Origin: Pseudomonas syringae
Lineage (GTDB): Bacteria > Pseudomonadota > Gammaproteobacteria > Pseudomonadales > Pseudomonadaceae
Length of the DNA stretch: 64,000 nucleotides
Direction: 5' to 3'
Assembly (NCBI RefSeq): GCF_023278085.1
Contig: NZ_CP066265.1
Coordinates: 1,084,501 to 1,148,500, forward strand
Both the position numbers and the translations under genes were made by a program. This document shows positions 57,214 through 64,000 of this stretch, piece after piece. The notes beneath the pieces were generated by a model. The model was not told the origin of the DNA. It saw only the letters and a list, made by a program, of their open reading frames with translations, and did no database searches. Each line of letters starts with the position of its first letter. Position 1 is the stretch's first letter.

Positions 57214-58344
57214 TCAAGTGGCCAAAAGCGTTGGCGATTTTCCCAACCGCTTATTCAACTCCAGCCCGTTCGCCATCAGCATCATCAGCCCCAACCCGAC
57301 GATCGCCGTGGTCACCTGCATCGGCCATGTATCACCTGCCAGCGCATTCGCCATGTCTGCCAGTGGCGCGAGCAGCACGCCCAGGCAGAAAACTTCCAGT
57401 GAATAACGCCCCATGCGGCAGGTCTGGCGGGCGGGCCAGTTTTCCAGCCAATGGCCTGAGGTTGGCAGCAGTCGTGCGACGACGTAGACCAGCGCGAGGA
57501 AGTGCAGCAATCGGACCGGCGCAAGGTCGGTCTTGCTGATGGGATAAAGGCTGTCGAGGTGCAGGGTCGAGACCAGTGCGCTGTGCAGCGCGGGTAATTT
57601 TTCGCTGAAGGTCAGGATTCCGGCGATCAGCACGTAGACGGCAGCGATCATGAACAGCGGCTGTTGCTGAAGAGGAGGGCGCTGCGCTGTTGTCGATGTC
57701 TCGCTGTGCAAGGCACAGGCGCCGCCGAGAATGAACAGCAATTGCCAGGCCACCGGGTTGAAGTACCACACGCCGCCGCCTTCGTAGGCGCGCAGGTTCC
57801 AGCCGAACAGCGGCACCATCAGGTACAGGGCAATCGACAGGCCGACCGCGACTTCGAGTTTGCGCAGCATCAACGGCAATGTCAGTGGCAAGGTCAGCAG
57901 CAGTACGATGTAAAGCGGCAGCGGGTCGGTCAGGTTGGGTTTGAAGCGCAGCAGCAGTTCGTCGGCCAGTGCCTGTTGCGGGTTGCCGACGAAGTATTCG
58001 AGCCCCATCTGCTGGACCATGTCGCGGGTTTCGACATGGTTGTTGGCAACGAAGACGATGCCCATCAGCAAGGTCAGCAGAAAGATGTGCACCACATACA
58101 GCACCCAGGTGCGCCGCAGGATGCGCACGCCGGCCACCAGCATGCCGTCGCGTCGGGCGATGCGCCCGTAGGCCATGATCGCCGCGTAGCCAGCGAGGAA
58201 AACGAAGACTTCTGCTGCATCGCTGAAGCCGAAGTTGCGCAAGGTCAGCTGTGCCAGAGGGTTATCCGGCACGTGATCCCAGAATATGAAGATCAGCGCC
58301 AGGCCGCGAAAGAAGTCGATTCGATGATCGCGTCCGTTAGTCAT
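57214..58344 (-). CDS. opgC: OpgC-type glucan-modifying membrane acyltransferase
   Basis: 376 residues, about ten membrane helices. The N-terminus RDHRIDFFRGLALIFIFWDH and EVFVFLAGYAAIMAYGR are OpgC-like. The family adds succinyl groups to osmoregulated periplasmic glucans. MGRYSLEVFCLGVLLAPL near the C-terminus is also typical. No opgGH genes are nearby, which is usual. Confidence 0.9.
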   Translation of the reverse strand: MTNGRDHRIDFFRGLALIFIFWDHVPDNPLAQLTLRNFGFSDAAEVFVFLAGYAAIMAYGRIARRDGMLVAGVRILRRTWVLYVVHIFLLTLLMGIVFVANNHVETRDMVQQMGLEYFVGNPQQALADELLLRFKPNLTDPLPLYIVLLLTLPLTLPLMLRKLEVAVGLSIALYLMVPLFGWNLRAYEGGGVWYFNPVAWQLLFILGGACALHSETSTTAQRPPLQQQPLFMIAAVYVLIAGILTFSEKLPALHSALVSTLHLDSLYPISKTDLAPVRLLHFLALVYVVARLLPTSGHWLENWPARQTCRMGRYSLEVFCLGVLLAPLADMANALAGDTWPMQVTTAIVGLGLMMLMANGLELNKRLGKSPTLLAT

Positions 58345-58597
58345 AACGGTGGACTCTTGAAAGTGCTAATGATTGAAGATCGTCCGCAGAGGGCTCAGGT
58401 TCCAGGCCGCCGACCAGTGACGTTCGGCGGCGCGGCAGGGTGCCGTTCTGCGTTACAAATTGCAAAGCCCGGCTATTACAGAATGTCTCCGGCGCACCGG
58501 CTTCAGAAGGTTTGCGGCTGTCAGCAGTGTCGTGCGACTGTCCCATCAAGCCAGATAATGGCAGTAATCAACAACAATCATTCTCATCCATCGCAAT

Positions 58598-58610
58598 GTT
58601 ACTGTATAAC
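58598..58610. promoter_or_regulatory. possible Zur site before rpmE2
   Basis: GTTACTGTATAAC forms a GTTA-N5-TAAC dyad 30 bases before the start codon. Zinc-independent L31 genes are commonly Zur-repressed, so the site is plausible but imperfect. Confidence 0.35.
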
Positions 58611-58640
58611 GATTGCAGTCAACTCACTGGAGAGAACGCC

Positions 58641-58922
58641 ATGAAACCCGATATCCATCCTGCCTACCGCACCGTGTTGTTCCACGACACTGCCGCCGAC
58701 GTCCACTTTTTGATCGGCTCAACGGTAGACACCGACCGGACGCAACAGCACACCGACGGCACGACCTATCCGTATGTCGCGCTCGACGTTTCCAGCGCCT
58801 CGCACCCGATGTACACCGGTCAGCAGCGCAAGACCACTAACGAAGGCCGCATCGCGGGCTTCAACAAGCGTTTCGCCACCTTCGGCTCAAGCGGCAAGAA
58901 AGAAACCGAAGCGGCTCAATGA
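58641..58922 (+). CDS. rpmE2: zinc-independent ribosomal protein L31 type B
   Basis: 93 residues, matching L31[17 protein letters not shown] and [18 protein letters not shown], then [10 protein letters not shown]. The Cys residues of zinc-binding L31 are absent. It replaces the zinc form on ribosomes during zinc shortage and frees zinc. A strong terminator follows. Confidence 0.95.
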   Translation: MKPDIHPAYRTVLFHDTAADVHFLIGSTVDTDRTQQHTDGTTYPYVALDVSSASHPMYTGQQRKTTNEGRIAGFNKRFATFGSSGKKETEAAQ

Positions 58923-58934
58923 GCCGTCTGACTT

Positions 58935-58982
58935 CCCGGTCGCGTGCATTGCACATGAATTGCCCGCGACCGGGATTTTTTT
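58935..58982 (+). terminator. rho-independent terminator of rpmE2
   Basis: Perfect 10-bp stem CCCGGTCGCG/CGCGACCGGG with a 20-base loop, followed by A and seven T, 12 bases after the stop. Confidence 0.9.
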
Positions 58983-59073
58983 GCCTGAATTTCGAGTGGA
59001 CGGCCCATCATCTACTGGACTAACGGCCGGAATTGCTTTTATCTTCGCGGCCTGAAAAACAGGAGTAACCGCT

Positions 59074-60165
59074 TTGAAAAAGTCAGTCGCCATCGTTTTT
59101 GGTGGGCAATCCAGCGAGCATGAGGTTTCGTTGCAATCGGCACGCAACGTGATCAATGCGATTGATCGTGAACGCTATGCGCTGACCCTGATCGGCGTCG
59201 ACAAGCTGGGCCGTTGGCTGCGCTTTGATGAGGCCGATTACCTGGTCAATGCCAACGATCCTGCGCGGATCCAGCTGAGCACCTCCGGCAAGCAACTTTC
59301 GTTGCTGCCCGGTAATGATGGCGGGCAGTTTGTCGAGGTCGAGACGTGTACGCCGCTGGCGAGCATCGACGTGGTGTTCCCGCTGATCCATGGCGCCTTT
59401 GGTGAAGACGGTGCGTTGCAAGGCGTGTTGCGGATGCTGGCCATTCCGTTCGTGGGCGCTGATGTTCTCGCGTCTGCGTCGTGCATGGACAAGGACGTGA
59501 CCAAGCGCCTGTTACGTGACGCCGGCATTGCTGTTGCACCATTCGTTGTATTGACGCGTGGTGAAAGCATTTCTTTCGCTGATGCGGCCGGGCAACTGGG
59601 CCTGCCGATGTTCGTCAAACCGGCCAATCAAGGTTCGTCGGTCGGCGTCAGCAAAGTGTCTGACGAGGCGGGTTTCGCCGCTGCACTGGCGCTGGGTTTC
59701 GAGTTTGATCACAAGCTGCTGATCGAGCAGGGCATCGTCGGCCGGGAGGTGGAGTGCGCTGTGCTGGGCAACCATGAGCCGCAGGTCAGCGTCTGCGGCG
59801 AGGTCATTGCCAACGACGAATTCTATGCCTACGACACCAAGTACCTGAACGGTGATCAGGCGCGCATCGCCATCCCTGCCGAGATGCCTGCCGATCTGAG
59901 TGATCAGGTGCGTGAAGTCGCGTTGCAGGCCTACAAAGTGCTGGGTTGCGCAGGCCTGTCACGGGTGGATTTCTTCGTCACCGAAGCACGGCAGATCATC
60001 ATCAACGAGGTTAATACGTTGCCCGGTTTCACCTCGATCAGCATGTACCCCAAGCTCTGGCAGGCCAGCGGGCTGACTTATGCCGAACTGATCCATCGCC
60101 TGATCGTGCTGGCTTTGGAGGGGGCGGATGAGGCGCGGCTGCTGAAGAGGGACATCTTCGTATGA
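59074..60165 (+). CDS. ddlA: D-alanine--D-alanine ligase, DdlA type
   Basis: 363 residues, the longer A type. N-terminal [21 protein letters not shown]-grasp glycine loop [14 protein letters not shown], and metal site [19 protein letters not shown]. It makes the D-Ala-D-Ala end of peptidoglycan precursors. Start is TTG at 59074 with AGGAG nine bases upstream. Overlaps the Nudix gene by four bases. Confidence 0.95.
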   Translation: MKKSVAIVFGGQSSEHEVSLQSARNVINAIDRERYALTLIGVDKLGRWLRFDEADYLVNANDPARIQLSTSGKQLSLLPGNDGGQFVEVETCTPLASIDVVFPLIHGAFGEDGALQGVLRMLAIPFVGADVLASASCMDKDVTKRLLRDAGIAVAPFVVLTRGESISFADAAGQLGLPMFVKPANQGSSVGVSKVSDEAGFAAALALGFEFDHKLLIEQGIVGREVECAVLGNHEPQVSVCGEVIANDEFYAYDTKYLNGDQARIAIPAEMPADLSDQVREVALQAYKVLGCAGLSRVDFFVTEARQIIINEVNTLPGFTSISMYPKLWQASGLTYAELIHRLIVLALEGADEARLLKRDIFV

Positions 60166-60572
60166 AGGTCATCAGCATAGCGGCTGCGCTGTTGATCGGC
60201 CCCGATGGGCAGACCTTGCTGGTACGCAAGCGCGGCACTCAGGCGTTCATGCAGCCGGGCGGCAAGATCGAGACCGGCGAACCGGCCCCGTTGGCGCTGG
60301 CCAGGGAGCTTGAAGAAGAGCTCGGGCTGATCATCGACCCGCAGCAGGCGACGTTCCTGGGTGAGTTCGCGGCACCAGCGGCCAACGAGCCGGGTTTTGA
60401 GGTGCGCTGCCAGCTTTACGAGGTCAGGACTGATGCGCAGGTGCTGCCCGCCGCCGAGATCGAAGAAGTGATCTGGGTAGGCGCTGACAGTCATCCCGAT
60501 CTGAATCTGGCTCCGTTGACCCGCGATCTGATCCTGCCGTTGTACCGCCAGCGGCAGGCCGACGCGCACTGA
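60162..60572 (+). CDS. Nudix hydrolase
   Basis: 136 residues. The Nudix box [20 protein letters not shown] continuing into ELGL fits Gx5Ex7REUxEExGU fully, so it should hydrolyse a nucleoside diphosphate derivative. The substrate is not evident. Coupled to ddlA by overlap. Confidence 0.9.
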   Translation: MKVISIAAALLIGPDGQTLLVRKRGTQAFMQPGGKIETGEPAPLALARELEEELGLIIDPQQATFLGEFAAPAANEPGFEVRCQLYEVRTDAQVLPAAEIEEVIWVGADSHPDLNLAPLTRDLILPLYRQRQADAH

Positions 60573-60642
60573 AAAAAGTGTCGTCCTGCGCCATGGCGCG
60601 GGGCGCTGCTTTCAGCGAGCGATCCCTTCAGCGAGCGACTTT

Positions 60643-61560
60643 TCAGCGAACCACGCTCACCCCGTCCAGCGTCGAGAAGGACGTGTCCTTGGCCGTCAGC
60701 AGAAAGTCACGCATGTAGGGCGCGTCGAGCATGTCGGCACGAATACCGGCATAGAGCGTCGCGAACAGCCCTTTTTCCCCAAGTCGCTTGCCCTTCACGT
60801 AACCGCGTGAGCTGTATTCATGCAGCGCCCAATGCGGCATGCCGCACACGCCACGGCCACTGGCGACCAGTTGCATCATCATCACCGTCAGTTCCGAGGT
60901 TCGGACTTGCGCGGGCTCGATGTCGGCGGGCTCCAGAAAACGGGTGAAAATGTCCAGCCGGTCGCGTTCGACCGGGTAGGTAATCAGCGTTTCAGTGAGC
61001 AGGTCTTCCGGGACGATATACGGCTTGCTCGCCAGCGCATGCTGATTGGCCACTGCCAGCATCGCTTCGTAGGTGAACAGCGGCACGTAGGTGATGCCGG
61101 GCAACTCCAGCGGGTCCGATGTCACCACCAGATCCAGATCGCCCCTCGCCAATGCAGGCAACGGCGCAAACGAGAATCCGGACGACAGGTCCAGTTCGAC
61201 TTCTGGCCAGGCATCGCGGAACTGGTCAATGGTCGGCATCAGCCATTGAAAACAGCTGTGGCACTCGATGGCCATGTGCAAGCGGCCTGCCGTACCGCCC
61301 GCCAGGCGGGCAATGTCGCGCTCGGCGCCGCGCAGTTGCGGCAGTATTGAATCGGCCAGTTGCAGCAGACGCAGGCCGGCACTGGTGAAGCGTACCGGCT
61401 TGGTCTTGCGCACGAACAGCGGCATGCCGAGGCGCTCTTCCAGTTCTTTGAACTGGTGGGACAGCGCCGATTGCGTCAGATGCAGGCGTTCGGCGGCTTC
61501 CACAAGGCTGTCGGCCTCGCGCAAGGCGTGCAAGGTTTTGAGGTGGCGTATTTCAAGCAC
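60643..61560 (-). CDS. metR: LysR-type regulator MetR
   Basis: 305 residues from a GTG at 61560 (LEIRHLKTLHALREADSLVE), the usual MetR start. LysR helix-turn-helix at about 18-50 (AAERLHLTQSALSHQFKELE), then a substrate-binding domain for homocysteine (IECHSCFQWLMPTIDQF). It activates metE and related methionine genes. Divergent from a truncated metE-like gene. TGAATAGTATTTG near 61573 is a weak match to the MetR site TGAA-N5-TTCA. Confidence 0.92.
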   Translation of the reverse strand: MLEIRHLKTLHALREADSLVEAAERLHLTQSALSHQFKELEERLGMPLFVRKTKPVRFTSAGLRLLQLADSILPQLRGAERDIARLAGGTAGRLHMAIECHSCFQWLMPTIDQFRDAWPEVELDLSSGFSFAPLPALARGDLDLVVTSDPLELPGITYVPLFTYEAMLAVANQHALASKPYIVPEDLLTETLITYPVERDRLDIFTRFLEPADIEPAQVRTSELTVMMMQLVASGRGVCGMPHWALHEYSSRGYVKGKRLGEKGLFATLYAGIRADMLDAPYMRDFLLTAKDTSFSTLDGVSVVR

Positions 61561-61666
61561 CGTCCCGGCTCCATGAATAGTATTTGTGATCAACACGAAA
61601 AAAATGAGTTTGTCTCATGATGTATCGGCTGTCGACAATAGCGTCATCTTTTATGGAGGACGCACC

Positions 61667-62413
61667 ATGGCCCTGGCCCAACATTCTGAATGTCTGCTCA
61701 TCGGCGCAGATCGTGAATTGCAGCAAGCGCTGCAGGCTTTCTGGAAAGAGGGTCAGGGGATTTCGGCGGGGGCTGATGTGTCTGGCGCAGCATTGCGCAC
61801 CTGGCTGCGCGCGCAGTATCCGCAGTGGGTGCCGCAGCTAGAGGGCAAGCAGCGCTTTCAACCGGACTGGCAGCCTTTGCTGGCCAGTGCCAAGGAGGCC
61901 TGTGAGCAGGGCCGCAAGCCCGCATTGATCGGCCCGCTAACTCTTCTCTGGCTGAGCGAAGTTCAGGATGATGAGGTTGACCGGCTCGAATGGCTTGAGC
62001 AGTTGTTGCCCGTGTATGGCGAAATCTTCGGGCGGCTGGCTGCGCGGGGCGTCGAATGGGTGCAGATCGACGAACCCATTCTGACGCTGGACTTGCCGCT
62101 GGCATGGACAAACGCTTTCGAGCGCGCTTACCACATCCTTCAGTATTCGCCATTGAAGAAGCTGGTGGCTACTTATCACGGCGACCTGCGCTGCAATCTC
62201 GGCGTTGCGGCGTTGTTGCCGGTCGCAGGCCTGCATCTGGACAGCGTCAGTGTGCCGGAGCAGCTGGCCTCGGTGTTTGATCGCCTGCCCACCTACAAGG
62301 TGCTGTCGCTGGGCGAGTGTGCCCAGCCTGAAGACTGGCGTCATGAATCACTGCTTGAAGCGCGTGCCCGCTTCGGTGAAAACCTGATTTTGGCCGATCA
62401 GGTTGCTGCATAG
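61667..62413 (+). pseudogene. truncated cobalamin-independent methionine synthase (metE-like N-terminal part)
   Basis: 248 codons against about 760 for MetE. MALAQHSE and GADRELQQALQAFWKE match the MetE start. About 65 residues are then missing. Homology resumes at LRTWLRAQYPQWVPQ and runs through LIGPLTLLWLS, VEWVQIDEPILTLDLPL and KKLVATYHGDL to RLPTYKVLSLGE. The whole C-terminal half with the zinc and homocysteine site is absent. The frame is open with a GGAGGA ribosome site, so a small product is possible, but not a methionine synthase. Confidence 0.8.
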
Positions 62414-62535
62414 CGCAAAACGGTTTAACGACCGCTCAGCGCCATTCATCAAACTGTCACGCAACTGTGGCAGCGCGCTTGGAAAAACATCATCAGACTC
62501 GCGGCTTACTGGGGATCTGTTTTTTGGTGTTTTTC

Positions 62536-63528
62536 ATGCGGGTTTTAATATTTCTGGCCGCGCTTCTGTGCGGCTTGCCGTCTTTTGCGGCCGATCGTTG
62601 TGATGTCAATGCACCTGTACAGTTTGCAGACCTCAAGGAAGTGCGGATTGCCTACCAGAGTATTGGCAGTGAATCCGACCCTGCCTTGCTGCTGGTCATG
62701 GGCCTGGGTGGGCAACTGATCCACTGGCCGGACGAAGTGGTGGTTGCGCTTTGTCAGCAGGGTTATCGGGTCATTCGCTACGACAACCGCGATGTCGGTC
62801 TGTCGACGTGGGTGCAGCAGCCGGCCGACGCCAATCTGACCTTCGAAGTACTGCGCTACAAGCTTGGCTTGCCGGTGTCGGCGCCTTATTCGCTGACTGA
62901 CATGGCGGACGATGCACTGGGCCTGATGGATGCGTTACAGATCCGTCAGTTTCACGTGCTGGGCGCAAGCATGGGCGGCATGATTGCTCAGCATCTGGCC
63001 GACCTGGCTCCGTCGCGGGTCGAAAGCATGACGTTGATCATGACCAGTTCCGGCGCTCAGGGGCTGCCGATGCCCAGTGCGGCACTGATGCAGTTGTTGG
63101 CACGTCGCGGCGCGCCTAACCGGGAAGTGGCGATAGAGCAGCAGGCTGATCTGCTTGCGGCGCTGGGCAGCCCGCAGGTCAAGGATGATCGCGAGCAGTT
63201 GCTGCATCAGGCTGCAATCTCCTACGACCGGGCTTTCAACCCTGAAGGCGTCAAGCGTCAGATCATGGCGATTCTTGCCGAACCCAGTCGCGTCGAATTG
63301 CTGAATCGCCTGCGCCTGCCGGTGCTGGTGGTGCACGGCACGGCAGACCCGTTGCTGCCGGTCATGCACGGCGTGCATGTGGCCGCGCACATTCAGGGCA
63401 GCCAGCTGCGCTTGATTCCGGGGTTGGCGCACCGTTTTCAAGAGGCGTTCAAGGCGCCGCTGCTGGGGGCGGTGTTGCCGTACCTGAAAGCTCAGCATGA
63501 AGACGGCCGGAGCCTGGCTCAGTTGTAA
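62536..63528 (+). CDS. exported alpha/beta hydrolase
   Basis: 330 residues from ATG 62536, which begins a signal peptide (MRVLIFLAALLCGLPSFAA); the open frame extends 23 codons upstream without signal-peptide logic. Alpha/beta hydrolase fold: oxyanion region VMGLGGQLIHWP, nucleophile in GASMGG, acid in VVHGTADPLLP and His in LAHRF. Probably a periplasmic esterase or lipase-like enzyme; substrate unknown. Confidence 0.87.
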   Translation: MRVLIFLAALLCGLPSFAADRCDVNAPVQFADLKEVRIAYQSIGSESDPALLLVMGLGGQLIHWPDEVVVALCQQGYRVIRYDNRDVGLSTWVQQPADANLTFEVLRYKLGLPVSAPYSLTDMADDALGLMDALQIRQFHVLGASMGGMIAQHLADLAPSRVESMTLIMTSSGAQGLPMPSAALMQLLARRGAPNREVAIEQQADLLAALGSPQVKDDREQLLHQAAISYDRAFNPEGVKRQIMAILAEPSRVELLNRLRLPVLVVHGTADPLLPVMHGVHVAAHIQGSQLRLIPGLAHRFQEAFKAPLLGAVLPYLKAQHEDGRSLAQL

Positions 63529-63580
63529 GGCAGCGGCAGAGGTGTATCGTGTGGCCTTTGCTTATTGAACGAGGGCCATC

Positions 63581-64000
63581 ATGACAACTGCACTGAAGAT
63601 CGATTTCATCTCCGATGTTTCCTGCCCCTGGTGCGTCATCGGCCTGCGCGCACTGGATCAGGCGCTGGAAGCGCTTGGCGACGAGGTGCAGGCGCAGATT
63701 CACTTTCAGCCTTTTGAGCTGAACCCGAACATGCCTGGCGAAGGTCAGGACATCAAAGAGCATATCGCCGAGAAATACGGCTCGACTCCCGAGCAGATCG
63801 AAGCCATTCACGAGACCATCCGTGAGCGCGGTGCCGAGCTCGGTTTTGCGTTTGCCAAGGGCGAGCGACGTATCTACAACACTTTCGATGCGCATCGTTT
63901 GCTGCACTGGGCCGAGCAGGAAGGCAAGCAGCATGCGTTGAAGCAGGCGCTGTTCGTGGCGTATTTCAGTGAGCTGAAAGACCCTTCGAATCATCAGGCC
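63581..64000 (+). CDS. DsbA/FrnE-family thiol oxidoreductase (5' part)
   Basis: Cut by the right edge; 140 codons visible. The thioredoxin-fold active site CPWC is at about 15-18 (DVSCPWCVIGLRAL), followed by the FrnE-type helical insertion. No signal peptide, so cytoplasmic. FrnE-like proteins act as disulfide oxidoreductases or polyketide-related isomerases. Confidence 0.9.
   Translation, partial: MTTALKIDFISDVSCPWCVIGLRALDQALEALGDEVQAQIHFQPFELNPNMPGEGQDIKEHIAEKYGSTPEQIEAIHETIRERGAELGFAFAKGERRIYNTFDAHRLLHWAEQEGKQHALKQALFVAYFSELKDPSNHQA

Noticed and set aside
54397..57260. HrpL (hrp box) promoters before the island genes
   Set aside because: No GGAAC(C/T)-N15/16-CCACNNA match was found upstream of any of them.

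Overview
The window is chromosomal DNA of a fluorescent Pseudomonas, most likely of the Pseudomonas syringae group. The core gene order nadB-algU-mucA-mucB-mucD-lepA-lepB-rnc-era-recO-pdxJ and the icp-asrA pair follow the order remembered for P. aeruginosa PA0752-PA0779. Three features point to the syringae group: there is no mucC between mucB and mucD, the tct operon has no OpdH porin gene, and a low-GC lineage-specific island lies near the right end.

Layout. 1-1125: the 5' part of a urea-carboxylase-region ABC binding protein behind a guanidine-I (ykkC) riboswitch, both on the minus strand. 1533-2824: a small Tyr/Pro/Gly-rich lipoprotein and ung. 2849-9393: the tctCBA tripartite tricarboxylate transporter with an AbrB-type membrane protein, divergent from its regulators tctDE. 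9396-14209: an HDOD protein, ygfZ, sdhE-ygfX and nadB. 14210-18096: the algU-mucA-mucB-mucD envelope-stress block. 18268-24560: lepA, lepB, a DUF4845 protein, rnc, era, recO and pdxJ. 24568-29585: cmoAB, a chagasin-type protease inhibitor and an AsrA/Lon-type protease behind a sigma32-like promoter. 29765-34079: a tight four-gene operon encoding a cupredoxin-like protein, a GGDEF/EAL protein, a DUF3034 protein and a lipoprotein truncated globin.

34399-43633: an accessory catabolic cluster. A tandem-winged-helix GntR-type regulator is divergent from an amidase, a PuuE-like deacetylase, an MFS transporter, an SDR, a frameshifted SDR, a small Cys protein, a CobW GTPase and a leaderless binding protein. 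43988-52391: gcd, a VF530 protein, a Pr6Pr-like membrane protein, a yqjH/yqjI-like ferric reductase and repressor pair, and a large penicillin-binding protein.

52630-57190: an AT-rich island and the most unusual part of the window. It holds two paralogous secreted proteins (family A, one broken) on the plus strand and three paralogous cytoplasmic or effector-like proteins (family B) on the minus strand. Each gene is preceded by a TAGGA-N4-TCC dyad. In the three B genes the distances from dyad to a second box to the start codon are almost identical, which suggests one dedicated regulator for the whole set.

57214-64000: opgC, zinc-independent L31 (rpmE2), ddlA, a Nudix hydrolase, metR with a truncated metE-like gene, an exported alpha/beta hydrolase and a DsbA/FrnE-like protein cut by the window end. 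Palindromic repeats and REP elements fill the gaps near 27.0, 34.2, 40.2 and 43.7 kb. No rRNA, tRNA, CRISPR array or intact insertion sequence was seen.
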